Shown one piece after another: positions 31,595 to 42,942 of a DNA stretch of 64,000 nt. Under the pieces are notes generated by a model. The model searched no databases and was not told where the DNA came from. It was given only the letters and a program-made list of their open reading frames with translations. The translations under genes were made by a program, and so were the position numbers. The number at the start of each line of letters is the position of its first letter. Position 1 is the stretch's first letter. The DNA comes from Prorocentrum cordatum (lineage: Eukaryota > Sar > Dinophyceae > Prorocentrales > Prorocentraceae): NCBI GenBank assembly GCA_963575745.1, contig CAUYUJ010019287.1, forward strand, positions 7,501-71,500, written 5' to 3'.

Positions 31595-31720
31595 TCAGGC
31601 GTTCAACATCAAGACGCACTCCAAGCAGGACGCTGCGTCGGCCCCCTGCTTGAACTGCGGCTTGATGTTGATATCCAGGGCGGTGGCGTAGTTCCTGACC
31701 CACTCGCGGTTGCTCCCCAT
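31595..31720 (-). CDS. Exon-like segment ending in a stop codon
   Basis: From the ATG at 31720 the frame encodes 41 residues, including SNREWVRNYATALDINIKPQ and ADAASCLECVLMLNA, then TGA at 31595. Almost every codon ends in G or C, which is striking because the flanking frame does not. It may be the last exon of a gene, or an exon that splices before the stop. Possible acceptor GGCAG lies just upstream of the ATG. No family recognised. Confidence 0.4.
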   Translation of the reverse strand: MGSNREWVRNYATALDINIKPQFKQGADAASCLECVLMLNA

Positions 31721-32100
31721 AGTGCTGCCATTGTGGGAGCTCGAGGTGGATGTCGTGGTGGTTGTTGTGTGCTGTGTTGCGCCTGGAGTAGTTGCCGAGC
31801 TGAGTCGACTTGACGCTGCGTGCGCTGGTCGAATTCGTCGCGCGCCGATGCGATTCGCAGCAGTGGCCGCGCTGCTGTTCGTCGTGCTCGGTCTCGTCTG
31901 CAGGACGCCGGTTTGTAGCTGGTCGTGGTGGCTGCCGTCGCCTGTGACATGTGGGCGCAGTGGGAAAGCTGACGTCGGCTGACAGGGAAACGGATGTACG
32001 AGGTGTAGAACACAAGTGTATGTGGCCGCCCTGGCGTGGCCAGGGTGTCGGCGCACTTGGCTTTCAACGGGCTTCAATCTCTCGGGACGTGGCGGATTTC

Positions 32101-32451
32101 TCCTCCTCCTCCTCCTCCTCCTCCTCCTCCTCCTCCTCATCATCATCATCATCAGCATCAGCATTATCATCAGCACCAGCATCAGCATCATCATCTTCAC
32201 CATCACTATCACTTCATTATCTATCACATCAGCTTCTCCATCAGCATCAGCTTCACCATCATCATCATCAGCATCATCATCATAATCATCATCAGTATCA
32301 TCATCATTATCATCCCCATCACCATCACCATCAACATCATCACCATCACCATCACCATCACCATCGCCATCACCATCACCATCACCATCATCACCATCAT
32401 CACCATCACCATCATCACCACCACCACCATCACCATCACCATCACCATCAC

Positions 32452-32505
<54 letters not shown>

Positions 32506-32508
32506 CTG
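32101..32508. repeat. Compound (CTC) to (CAT)/(CACCAT) microsatellite
   Basis: (CTC)n 32101-32136, then CAT/CACCAT units to 32508. Same order of motifs as at 8777-9148. Confidence 0.95.
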
Positions 32509-32924
32509 CGAATTCCTATGCCCACTCATCCTCGTCCTAGTCCTCCTCCCCCTCCTCCTTTTCACCCCACCCATCCTCCCAGTGTTTCCCTTCTTCCGCA
32601 GTCCCTTCTCCCCCTTCTCTTCCTACCTCCCTCCTTCCTGCCCCCCCCCCCGACATCCGACGTCGAGATTTTTCAACGTGGCTCCCCAGAGGTCTGAACC
32701 TCCTCCAGGGAAACCGTTGTTTCCTCCCTGGAATAATTTGTACTCCCGGGAAGCGCTTCGGGTTCGACGCGACAAGGTCTTGCTTTCGGGTCGTTCCTTG
32801 GGTCTGCGGCGGCCGTTCGGGACGATTCGGGCATCCCTGGAAAGCTCTCGGCGAGGCGAAGCCGCAGGACAGCGCCACGAGGTTGGATACCCTCTCTGGG
32901 CAGCAACTGAGAACAACTCGCCCA

Positions 32925-33080
32925 AGCTGGACCTGGCCGGCTGAACTCGGCAAGGCTGAACCCGGCCAACTGACCCTGGCCAGGCCGAATTCGGCCAGGC
33001 TGAATCCGACCTGGGCCGAATTCCGCCTGGACGAATCCAGCTGGCCGAGTTCAGCCTGGCCGAGTTTCGCCTGGCAGAGC
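32925..33080. repeat. GGCCGAATTCGGCC minisatellite
   Basis: About 13 degenerate 11-bp units of ctggccgaa/ttcagcctgg type. Units are partly self-complementary. Confidence 0.7.
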
Positions 33081-33351
33081 TTCTCCCTTCCAAGACCGCG
33101 CCGACGGCGATGTTGGTTGACGGCGATGTTGGGAATCGAATTATTGTGACACCGAGCTCGCGCAGAACAAATGGTAGGAAATCACGAACCGCGCTTCCCT
33201 ACAGTTCAAATGTGCGACTGCATCAAGCGAAAACGACGCAGCGAGTTGCAGGAAAGCACGTGCCGCGCGCTCCTACACTTAGTCTGGCCACGAGCCACGA
33301 CTTCCTACAATCGGTTTTCCTACATCGCCGTTGGCCAACACACCGTTAGTT

Positions 33352-33564
33352 GAGCAGGGACCGACCGTCCCGGCATTCCTATAGGCCTACCACGAGATGC
33401 TCTTAGAACAAATGCTCTAAGAACAAGAACGACGTTCTGATAACATAAACCAGATGTGTTAAACCAAGACAGTCCCAGCCAGAGGTGTTCTCAGAATATT
33501 TCGTGGAAAACGCAAAAGGTTCCGTGGTAGGCCTAATGGCACGCCAGGAAGCTTCGCCACTGCT
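33352..33564 (+). mobile_element. Family C element
   Basis: Begins ttgagcagggaccgaccgtc, ends cttcgccactgcttgag. Interior contains tgttctcagaatatttcgtgg. Confidence 0.7.
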
Positions 33565-33737
33565 TGAGTTAGCGCGTCTGCGGCCCTTGCCGTAGGGCCA
33601 ACGGAGTGGCCCGAAAATCCCGAACGAGGACGCGAAGCCGAAGCGGTCGGGGCTCCTCCCCGTCCCCTCCCCTCGCGCCACCGAGCGCGGCGCGCGGCAG
33701 CGGAAGGGCAGCGGGGCCAGGGGCTCCGGGCCGAAGT

Positions 33738-33890
33738 GCACCTGGAGGAGGAGGAGGAGGAGGAGGAGGAGGAGGAGGAGGAGGAGGAGGAGGAGGAGGA
33801 GGAGGGGGAGGAGGAGGATGAGGAGGAGGAGGAGGAGAAGGAGGAGGAGGAGGAGGAGGACGAGGACGAGGACGGCGGGGAGGCTGGCGA
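33738..33890. repeat. (GGA)n microsatellite
   Basis: Perfect for about 75 bp, then interrupted. Confidence 0.95.
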
Positions 33891-33894
33891 GGAG

Positions 33895-34285
33895 GCTTAA
33901 AGGAAGGAGGGGTGCGGTACTGCCGGCATATTGTTGTGTGTGAGAGAGAAGAACGGAGAACAACCGCTAGTCTCCAATGGTGCTGCCACGACGCTGTCGC
34001 TGCTTGCTGGAGGCGCCGGCCTGGGCGGACAAATTCTAATCCAGACAACAAATCTATAACCCCAAGACGCATTAACGAGGTTCCAATACAGCCTCCCTCC
34101 AAGACCCACCTTCGTAAGTCCCAACAAGAAGTTTGTATATTGCACAGGGTGTCTAGAATTCCAACCATTGTATTCCGGCGCGCACGCACGGCACCGCCAC
34201 TGCCACTCCCCCCAGCCAGCCTCCTGCAGCACAACTCGATAACAGACGTGTAACCAAACATAATATGTCGTTTGGGCCCCTCCTC
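33895..34285. other. No feature seen
   Basis: Unique sequence of even composition; no coding bias. Confidence 0.3.
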
Positions 34286-34289
34286 CCTC

Positions 34290-34945
34290 ATGGCGCCTAC
34301 CATTGCAAGGACGTCTCATGCGAAATGGGCCAGACCACCTCGCGCGCTGCATCTCTGAGCCTTCAGCGGCGAGCATGGCCCAGGCGAGATAAGCCAGACC
34401 ACGTTGCGCGCGGCATTTCGAACCCACAATTGAGAGGATGTCTCAGGCGAAACTGGCCAGACCACAATGCGCGCGGCAACTCGAGGCCTAGAGTTGCGAG
34501 GATGTCTCTACCGAAGCGGGCCAGACCACCACGCGCGCCCATAATTACAAATATGTCTAAGGCGAAGCGATCTGGACTACCTAGCGCGCGGCCGCTCGAA
34601 GCTCAGAGTTGTGAGGATATCTGAAGCGAAACAGGCCAGACCTCCTCGCGCAAGGCACTACGCGAGAAGATGCGAACGGCATCTCGGAGCCCAAAGTTTC
34701 AAGGATGTCTCAGGAGAAACAGGCCAGACCATCTCGCGCGCGGGATGTTGAAGCCAAGAGTTGGGAGGATGTCACTCAGGCGAAACTGGCTAGACCACCT
34801 TTCGCCCGACATCTCAGAACCTACACTGTAAACTGTAAGGAAGTCTGAGGCGAAACGGGCCGGACCGCGACGCGCGCGGCATCTCGGAGCCCAGAATTGC
34901 AAGGCCGTCTCCCAGGCGAAGTGGGCCAGACCACCTGAGTTCAGG
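34290..34945. repeat. 64-bp satellite-like array, 10 diverged units
   Basis: The core gggccagaccacctcgcgcg recurs at 34332, 34396, 34459, 34523, 34573, 34638, 34726, 34792, 34862 and 34928 (spacing mostly 63-70). The rest of the unit reads catctcggagcccagaattg then caaggatgtctcaggcgaa. Confidence 0.85.
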
Positions 34946-34969
34946 CCAGGGCACCTCGGAGCCCAGAGC

Positions 34970-35985
34970 CGCGAGGAAGCCCGTGCGCCTGCATGACGGG
35001 CCCCGCCCATCTCGCAGTAGCTGCGCATACGGCGCCAGTGGATGCGTCCGCAGGCCACCCGAGGCCAGCTTCGGCGCACCCCGTCGGACGGGCGCCCCTC
35101 GTGCAGCCCCTGTGGGTACGCCCGCAGGATGCCCCAGCAGGGGCGTCCGCAGGCCGCCCCCGCCGATGTCGGCGCGCCCCTCGCACGTCTCGCGCCCCCC
35201 TTATCAGGGAGTTCCATGCACGGCTCCAGCGGGTGCGCCCGCAGCCCGCAGGGTGCCGCCTCCCGCCCATGTCGGCACCACCCTCACACGTCCAGCGCCC
35301 CCCCCCCCCCCCCGAGGGAGTTCCACATAAAAGCCCAGTGGGTGCGCCTGCATGCCGCCTTCCAACCAGTTCGGCACACCCCTCGCACGCTCCGTGCCAC
35401 CAGTCAGAGAATTCCACCTGCGGCCCCAGCGGGTACGTCAGGTTGCCGCCCCCCGCCAACATCCGGCGCACCTCTCACACGCCTTGCGCCATGCACCCCC
35501 AGTGAGCCCACCTCGGCACTTCCCTCACACGCCTCCTGCCCCCCCCCCTAAACGAGGGAGCTCCACCTGCCCGCGGCCCGCATCGGTGCGTCCACGCGCC
35601 GCCTCCGCGCCCACCTCGTCACGCTCCTCACGCGTCTCGCGCACCCCCTGCGGGAGCTCAGCCTATGGCCCCAGTAGGCGCGCCCGCATGCCGCTCGTTG
35701 CCCTCATCCTGGCACGCCCCTCGCGCGCCTCGCGCCTCCTCCCCACCGCCTAAGAAAGAGCTCCGCGCACGGCCTCACAGCCGGCGTCCGCATGCCGACC
35801 CTCCCCGCCCCTTTCGGCACGCCCCTCACGCGCCTTGCGCCTTCCCCGAGGGACCGCCCGCTGCCGGCATGCTCTTCCAACGTACAGCGGGTGCGCCCGC
35901 CCGCCCCCCCACTTCGGCGCACACCCCACGCGCATCGCGCCCTCCCCACAGGGGGGCTCCACCAAGCGAAGGCGCCCGCATGCAG
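34970..35985. repeat. About 110-bp degenerate array, roughly 9 units
   Basis: Recurring words: agcgggtgcgcccgcatgcc, ttcggcgcgcccctcgcacg, cctcgcgccccccc and gagggagttccac. It directly follows the 64-bp array. Confidence 0.75.
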
Positions 35986-36059
35986 CCACCCGCCCATACC
36001 CGTTTCACCTCCTTCCCTGCTCCGCCTCGTCCTCCCTGTCCCCATCGACTCTCTCCCAC

Positions 36060-36420
36060 CATCCATAGTTAGCTTTATTGTGTGCTGTCTCTCTCTTTCT
36101 CTCTCTCCCTCTCTTCCTCTCTCTCTCTCTCTCTTTGTTATCGCTCTCTCTCTCTCTCTCTTTCTCTGCTCTCTCCCTCTTGCGCTCTCTCTCTCTCTCT
36201 AGTTTCCTCCCCTCTCTCTTCTCTCTCTCTCTCTTTTTCTCTCTCTCTCTCTCTTTCCAGTTCCCGCTCCCTCTCTATTGCTAGCTGTGGGCTTGGAGAC
36301 CCAGCCAACACCTCCTCCTCCTCCTCTTCCTCCTTCTCCTCCTCCATCCTCCTCTTCCGCCTCCTCCACCAACTCTTCCCTCTTCCCTCCTTCTGCCTTC
36401 CTCCTCTCCCCCAATCACTT
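36060..36420. repeat. (CT)n tract followed by (CTC)n
   Basis: CT dinucleotides 36085-36290, then CTC triplets 36305-36365. Confidence 0.9.
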
Positions 36421-36654
36421 CTTGCCTTCCCCCTCCACCTCACCTCATCGTCCTCTACGTCCCTCCTCATCCCGTGGAGGAGGCAGAGAATCCTCCCCCG
36501 CGTTCCTCTCTCCCTTGCGCATGATCATGTCCCGACCCCCTTGCCTGCACTGCTCGACCCCCAGGCTGCGAAGGCGGCTTGGGGGATGGGGGGTGAGGAG
36601 GGGGGGGCATGGCTGCGTCTACGACAGACGCCGAAGCCACCAACATCGAGCATC

Positions 36655-36815
36655 GAAGGATGAGGAGGAGGAGGAGGAGGAGGAGGAGGAGAAGGAGGAG
36701 GAGGAGGAGGAGGAGGAGGAGGAGGAGGAGGAGGAAGAGAAGGGAGGAGGAGGACGGAGGAGGAGGACGGACGGAGGAGGAGGAGGAGGAGGAGGAGGAG
36801 GAGGAGCAGTAGGAG
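36655..36815. repeat. (GGA)n microsatellite
   Basis: Purine triplets; opposite strand bias to 36060-36420. Confidence 0.95.
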
Positions 36816-36819
36816 GGAA

Positions 36820-37500
36820 GACAGGGAGGAGGAGCATGGAGGACGAGGACGGAGGCGCAGGACGGGCCCTGCGGGAGCATCGAGAGCTTTGATGCTCTGC
36901 CTCAGACTGCAGGGTGCCGTGAGGGACGTCCAGGCAGAAGGGCGAGGAGGAGCGAGGCGGGGAGGGGCGAGGCGCCAGGAGGCGCGGGGAGGGAGCAGGA
37001 GGCGGGGGGCACGGAGCAGGAGGAGCGAGGCGGGACATGGAGGAGGGGGCGAGGAGCGGAGCCCGAGGAGGAGCGAGGAGGGGGACGTCTAGGCAGGAGG
37101 AGGGGCGAGGAGGGAGGGAGGGGATGCGCGAAAATGGACGTCGGCCTCGTCGGCCTCGTCGTCGTCGGCCTCGTCGTCGTCGTCGTCGTCGCCGCCGCCG
37201 CTGCCGTTGTTCCCCAAGATCCGACGGCGCGAAAGACATGCAACACCGTGAAAAATCACGACCAGAGCCCCTGGACCCCATCGTTCTGCCACACTTCTCG
37301 CGCCGCATCGACCTGTGAGAGCCCAGGGGAGGGCGAGAATGACGCCATGACAAGATTGGCACAGGATGCGCCCCAGGATTCCCATATGAAGTATGTAGTG
37401 GCCCTCGTTTCTCCAGCCCGTGTGGAACATTTGGGCATCATGCATTCTGAGAAAAAAAACAAAAAAAATGGAAATCCTGGAACGGGCAATTATCATGAAC
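36820..37500. other. No gene recognised
   Basis: G-rich 36930-37130; (CGT)n 37138-37200; unique even-composition DNA to 37500. Confidence 0.35.
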
Positions 37501-37504
37501 GCTT

Positions 37505-37720
37505 AATATGGTGTTCCCATCCGGCTTCAGGACCGCATCCCAGAAATACTTTCGAGCACCCAGAAAAGTGTCAAAAGAGTGGCAAAACGAGTGTCGAAAC
37601 ACAGCGTCGGGCAAGTGCCTCCCAGGGCCCGACGCGTGAAGACCCTTGAGTTTCGGTACTTTTTTTTCTGGCGCTCGAAATTCGTTCCTGTGGTCAAGGC
37701 TAAAGTACACGTCGGTCGGA
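37505..37720 (+). repeat. Dispersed repeat L, copy 1
   Basis: aggaccgcatcccagaaata, gcctcccagggcccgac and gtgctcgaaatt-like words recur at 43755-43940. Confidence 0.6.
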
Positions 37721-37890
37721 AGAAGCAGGTAAAAACATGAAGTAGGAAGGCGGATCAAGTAGATTGGGTTCGGGCCCGCCCAAAGAATAACAACACAGCA
37801 CCCAAACCATATCGAGTATGGAAGTAGGAAGGCGCTTGAAGTAGATTGGGATCTGGGAATCCAGACATACCTACCTTCAACGACCGACGG
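37690..37890 (+). repeat. Dispersed repeat M, copy 1
   Basis: gtacacgtcggtcggaagaag, gtaggaaggcgg and ttgggatctggga recur in order at 49812-50010. Confidence 0.65.
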
Positions 37891-37908
37891 CCAAAGCAGG
37901 CTGGCACA

Positions 37909-38090
37909 TCATGAAGCTCTTGCTCCACGGAGGCAGCACAGCGCCCAACTCGAACAGAAACACTGCGACGGCGGGACATCGGGGCCGCCGTCGGACGCCG
38001 AGGCGCGGGGGGAGCTCTCGCGGGGGCGCGGGGAGAGCTCCTCCAGCGACACGTTCCTGAAGCAGACGTGCGGGTGGAGGGCCTCTCTCC
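37909..38090 (-). CDS. Possible exon fragment next to a (GAC) tract
   Basis: Minus-strand frame with HVCFRNVSLEELSPRPRESS and PRASASDGGPDVPPS, about 90% G/C-ending in that part. The signal then switches to another frame, so an exon end near 37970 is likely. It abuts the (GAC) microsatellite at 38100-38430. Confidence 0.25.
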
Positions 38091-38099
38091 GTGCCGCTC

Positions 38100-38257
38100 G
38101 GGGGACGACGACGCCGCCGACGACGACGACGACAGCGACCACGACGACGGCGGCGATGACGACGACGGCGACGACGACGACGACAGCGACCACGACGACG
38201 GCGGCGATGACGACGACGGCGGCGACAACAACGACGGCGACGACGACAACGGCGACC

Positions 38258-38322
<65 letters not shown>

Positions 38323-38430
38323 AGCGAGGACGAGGACGAGGACGACGACGACTACGGCGGCGGCGGCGGCGAGGACGAGGACGACAATCACGACGACGAC
38401 CAGGACGAGGACGAGGACGACGAGAGAGCG
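38100..38430. repeat. (GAC)n/(GGC) microsatellite
   Basis: About 330 bp, with a 45-bp higher-order unit (gacgacggcggcgatgac) repeated near its start. Confidence 0.95.
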
Positions 38431-38829
38431 GCGGCGGGCCCGAACTCCAGCAGACTCGAGCCTTGCGCTTCCCCGACTCCTGCACGCCGTCAGCCCTGGC
38501 TCTCCGCCCTTCACGCCTTCCGACCAGGAGTTGGCTGATTCAGTGAGCCTCTCCAGGAGAGAAAAAAATCGACGAAACGAAACGGGTCTTACGCGAGATG
38601 GCATTGCGACCATACGCCGTTGCTTACGCGGGCCGCCAGCAAGCGCTAATATCTGTCAAGACGACCTCGTTGCCTATCGTCGCTCAGGTGGCTGATTCAA
38701 TGATCGTCTTGAGAAACAAACAATTCCATAACCATATCATTCCACCAGCCCTCTAGGGCGCAGGTGATCTAGAGAGCTTTCTCTTCCAACCCCCTTCTTC
38801 CCCTTCGGGGAGGGGGTTTATCACTGTTC

Positions 38830-39045
38830 CTTATGAATATACACCCCCTCCCCCAGGCGACCGGGCGGCAACCCGAAAACAGGCCGACACCATGCCGACC
38901 CACCCACCACCATCCCTGCCCCAAAACAATCCAAACCGCACTCTGCCTTCACATTTGGAGCATGCGCGGCCAACCCGATGCGCCCCCCCACCCCACCATC
39001 CCTTGTCAAAAAATGATACCAGAGAAAACAAACAATCATACATGT
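38830..39045. repeat. Dispersed repeat H, copy 2
   Basis: Matches 245-410 in order (ttccttatgaatatacaccc; cacatttggagcatgcgcgg). Confidence 0.5.
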
Positions 39046-39047
39046 TA

Positions 39048-39490
39048 GGGCCATAGGGCTATGGGGCTATGGACCATAGGGCTATGTGTCTGTAGTGCTA
39101 CAGGACTATCGGCATATAGAGCTTTAGGGCTTTAGGGCTATCAGACTATAGGGCTATATGCCTATATGGGCTATAGGGCTATAGGGTTGTAGGGCGATTG
39201 GGCTACGTGGCTACAGGGCGATAGAGCTATAAGGCTGTGGGGATATAGGGCTACAGGGTTATAGGGCTACAGGTCTATAGTGATATAGGGCTTTAGGGCT
39301 ATAGGGCTGTAGGTCTATACGGCAAGTCTATAGGGTTATGGAGATATAGGGCTATTGGGCTGTAGGGCTATAGGGCTATTAGGACTATTAGGACTATAGG
39401 TTTATAAGGCTATAGGGATACAGGGCTATAATGCTATTGGGCTGTCAAGCTATACAAGTATAGGGCTATAGGGTTATAGGGCTACCGGGC
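39048..39490. repeat. Degenerate GGGCTATA tract
   Basis: About 50 units of 7-10 bp, agggctat and variants (agggcttt, agggttat). Continuous for 440 bp. Confidence 0.9.
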
Positions 39491-39599
39491 ACCCGGGCCG
39501 CCAAAATCGGCGCCGTGCCTCATCTAACCATATGAATCCGCTGGGACCCCTACAGAGAGGCAAGCTCTAATTGGGGAGTAATGCAAAGTACACTTTGGG

Positions 39600-39930
39600 G
39601 TACAGGCTTAAGTCATGTCCGCGAGGCCCGCGAGCATTTTGTATTGTTCTTGACAAGGACGGCGGGGGTGTCAGCATATTCCCTGCTGCACGCAGTGCTA
39701 CCATCCCTGACATAAAAAGAACCATACAACATGCACCTCGCGGCTAAATCTGTATCATGCGCGGCTATCCCGCCACCACGCCCAAGCGTCGCGCACCTGG
39801 GGTCGGCTTTGGTTTCCAGTAGCTGTCCATCCAAAGACGCCCGCTGATCATGCTCAGGCTCGGGTGGGTGGGTGGGAGTGAGCTAGATGGCTTGCGGGCG
39901 GGGGGGTAGCTTGACCCCTCCCCCTATTCC
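39600..39930. repeat. Dispersed repeat H, copy 3
   Basis: gcgagcattttgtattgttc, acaacatgcacctcgc and agtagctgtccatcc match 1-400 in a different order, so the block has been rearranged. Confidence 0.45.
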
Positions 39931-39959
39931 CTTTTCTGGACCTGGACAGGGGGTTCCGC

Positions 39960-40600
39960 GACGCCGCGTTGGAGCGTCCAAGATGGCCCAAGACGGCTCC
40001 AAGAGTGTGTCGGAGAGTCAATGATGGCCTCCAAGATGACTCAAAATGCCTCAATGTGGCTCAAGCTGGCTCCCGATATGCTCCAAGAAGCCTCAAGACC
40101 GCTCCAAGACGTGTCCAAGTAGCACGAGAGCTCCGAGCTCCCCCAGGAGGCCGCCAACCCAAATCCTTCAACAACCCAAGGAGTACCATGTGTTTGTGTT
40201 TGTTGTCTCGCCTTTTCGCTTCCGATGGCCTTCCGAGGCCTCAGGATGGCTCCCAGATGGCTCAAGAGGGTTCCAAGAGAGGCCCGAGAGAGCCCCAAGA
40301 CGGCCCCGAGAGCGCCCACGAGCGCTCCAAGAACGCCCCAAGAGGGGCCCTAGAGGCGATTGTTGGGGCTCCCGAAGGGGGGGGGGGGGGGGCGTAACTC
40401 GAGCTCACCATTTTTGTTGAGCGATCCCCTCCCAGATGGCCCCACGAACGCTCTCAAGGCTCCCAAGAGCGCCTCAAGAGGGCCGCAAGAGGCGCTCAGG
40501 CGGCCCCAAGAGGCGCCCAAGAGCCCCGCGTCCAAGACGCCAGCGAAGTCCCAAGCGGCTCCCCGAAGCACCCAAGAGCGCTCCGAGAGGGACCCTTCCT
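39960..40600. repeat. CCAAGAGGCC-type minisatellite
   Basis: Three blocks (39970-40130, 40230-40360, 40430-40600) separated by short unique sequence. Confidence 0.65.
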
Positions 40601-40659
40601 CTGTGCTGCCCACTGCCCTGATCGAGGCAACCGTCTGGGTATCCTCTCTGGATGTGCTT

Positions 40660-40663
40660 GTGG

Positions 40664-40716
<53 letters not shown>
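40660..40716. repeat. (TA)n microsatellite
   Basis: About 26 perfect TA units. Confidence 0.95.
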
Positions 40717-40718
<2 letters not shown>

Positions 40719-41000
40719 AAAAAGCCGCAGGCGGAAGCGCCAGCGGCGGGAGGTCGCGGGCGGGCTACGGCCGCGACTCAATTGCCTAGCGCGCGCGGGG
40801 GCCGCGGATCAGGCGGCGGAGGGGGGCAGCGCCCAGGGCGGCAGAGCCGACGTGCAATCCAGGGAGTCTGAGACAGCCCCTGGACGGGCATGCAACGGTG
40901 CATCCACCGAGCCTGAGGACAGGCACCGAGGAGACCAAACGCAGCCAAAATGGCGCGTGAGGCGTTCCCAGAAGTCCAGATGCGAACAGAAGGAACGTTA

Positions 41001-41705
41001 CCGAGGACATCGATCCAGGGAGTCTGACGAGTACCACAGACTCACTGGTGACATAAGTCCAGCGGAAAATCCTGACGGCGACACCAAGTCGCGACGCCTG
41101 AACGCGCATCCAGGGCGTGGAGCATGCTGACAGGAGAACCTTCCACAACTGAGATGCGTCAGCCCAGGTCCACCGAGTGGAAGGGCGCCGTAGTGCACGA
41201 TAAACGGTCGCCAACGTGGCGTGTGCACATCCAGTGTCTCAGCGCTACCCAAAACGAGTCGGATAGCACCCGAGGGACGAGACCTTCGTACACCCAAGAC
41301 GCATCCCTCAGAGCCACTCGATCCAGGGTCACGGCGGAAGGCCGTTCAGCTTTTAAGAGTTCCCGAGGACATCGATCCAGGGAGTCTGACGGGTAACACA
41401 GACTGACTAAGGACATGAGTCCAGCGGAACAACCTGACGGCGAATCCAAGTCGCGACGCAAGAAAGCGCATCCAGGGTGTGAAGCATGATGACAGGAGAA
41501 CCTTCCACAACTGAGATGCGTCAGCCCAGATCCATCGAGTGGAAGGGCGTCGACCCAGTGGCGTGTGCACATCCAACGTGTCTCAGCGCTACCCAAACCG
41601 AGTCGGATAGCACCCGAGGGACGAGACCGTCATATACCCAAGACGCATCCCTCAGAGCCACTTCGATCCAGGATCACGGCGGAAGGCCGTTCAGCTTTTA
41701 AGAGA
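41001..41705. repeat. Tandem duplication, 344-362 bp x 2
   Basis: Unit 1 41001-41358, unit 2 41363-41705. Both begin ccgaggacatcgatccaggg and end ggccgttcagcttttaagag. They differ by about 10% plus an 18-bp indel. A minus-strand frame (SCGRFSCHHASHPGCAFLRR) is open through both units but shows no clear codon bias. Confidence 0.85.
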
Positions 41706-42050
41706 TCCAGGGAGTGGGCCTGTGGACAGGCAAGCCAGCGTCCACAGACACGGGCCAGGGCACGCCTGGCGGTGAAAAACCGACAGTAGGGCCCGGAGGC
41801 CGCCAGTCCAACAGCGGGCGGGCTGTGGACGGTATTACCGAGGCGCGCACCTGAATCCAAAGGCAGGAGGTGCGCACACCGGAAGAGGGCGGCAGAGCGC
41901 CGCAATTGAAGGGGCCCGCGGCGCGGCCCAAGGCAGCGCCAGGAGGTTTAAGGGGCCCGCGGCGCGGCCAAGGCAGCGCCAGGAGGATGTCAGGATGTGA
42001 AACGTAGCCAGGAACGAAGCCAGGCTTGTGGAATTACGCGAAACGTGACG
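41706..42050. other. Unique sequence with a 35-bp direct repeat
   Basis: aaggggcccgcggcgcggcc followed by aaggcagcgccaggagg occurs twice (41908 and 41950). Confidence 0.5.
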
Positions 42051-42195
42051 AATTGAGTTCCGTGCGGATGCATGTGATCTGCGCTGGATTTCCTCCCTGG
42101 AGCGCGGAGCGCGCCAGGGGGGGCGCCGGAAGCGCCGCCAGGGGGAGTCCAGCTCAGATCCAAGAAATTCGCGCGGAGCTCCGAAAGTTCAAGCT
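42051..42195. mobile_element. Family P palindromic element, copy 3
   Basis: Arms gagttccgtgcggatgcatg and aattcgcgcggagctccg; centre gcgcggagcgcgcc and ggcgccggaagcgccgcc. Confidence 0.7.
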
Positions 42196-42214
42196 GATGC
42201 ATCAAGAAAATCAC

Positions 42215-42350
42215 CTCGAGGAGGAGGAGGAGGAGGAAAAACGAGAGGAGGAGGAGGAGGAGGAGGAGGAGGAGGAGGAGGAGGAGGAGGAGAAGGAGGA
42301 GGAGGAGGAGGAGGCTCTGTCCCTCCAGCAGGAGGAGGAGGAGGCTGTGT
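42215..42350. repeat. (GGA)n microsatellite
   Basis: Purine triplets with one ctctgtccctccagc interruption. Confidence 0.9.
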
Positions 42351-42710
42351 CACTCAGCGAAAATCGCCGAGTTTGCCACCCGCTGGTCGGAAGGAGCGGA
42401 GAGCGGACGGCTAAGGAAGCGAGGATCCAGAGCTCCGACGTCGCTTTTTTGTCCACGACGTGACCCCCCCCCGGCGGTCTGACCTGCGGAGCCGCGTCAC
42501 GGAAGAGCTTCGGGACACGCGTGTTGGGAACGAGTAGGAAACGTTTCTTGGATAACGCAGGCGACCTCAAGCAGGGCGCTGCGGGGATGCCGGACTGGCC
42601 AGGGCACCGGTGTCCCGTCCCCGAGCCCGTTCTTGACGGCGCTCGTGCTTTCTGGCGCGGGGCGAGGAGGCGTGGCTCTCGGGTAACGCGGGTCTGCGGC
42701 GGCCGCCCAG

Positions 42711-42840
42711 GAGGATCTGGGCACGCACCCCCGGAGCGCCCTCGGCGAGGCGCCGCTGCGGGAGAGCAGCCCCGAGGCTGAAGAACCTCCAGGAGCCGAG
42801 GAGAACGTCCGGGAGCGCACTCCTCCCCGACATCGGGACT
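42711..42840 (+). CDS. Exon-like segment, acidic, plus strand
   Basis: After a possible acceptor (CGCCCAG, ending 42710) the plus strand reads EDLGTHPRSALGEAPLRESS and then PEAEEPPGAEENVRER. Of the first 25 codons, nearly all end in G or C. An in-frame stop lies just upstream of the acceptor. A diverged copy of the same DNA occurs at 32795-32880 without an equally good frame, so this could instead be a dispersed repeat. Function unknown. Confidence 0.3.
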
Positions 42841-42942
42841 CCAGTTGGATTCCCAAGGCCGCATCGAATCGGGATCGGAATCCATCTACATCGAATCGAA
42901 TCGAACCGGGGGAATCGAAATGAGCCCTGAATAGAGGCCTCC

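Noticed and set aside
34290-34945. CRISPR-like array (regular spacing near 64 bp)
   Set aside because: Whole units are diverged copies of each other, with no conserved direct repeat and unique spacers; the context is eukaryotic.
39048-39490. True chromosome-end telomere
   Set aside because: Units are degenerate, internal and flanked by ordinary sequence on both sides.
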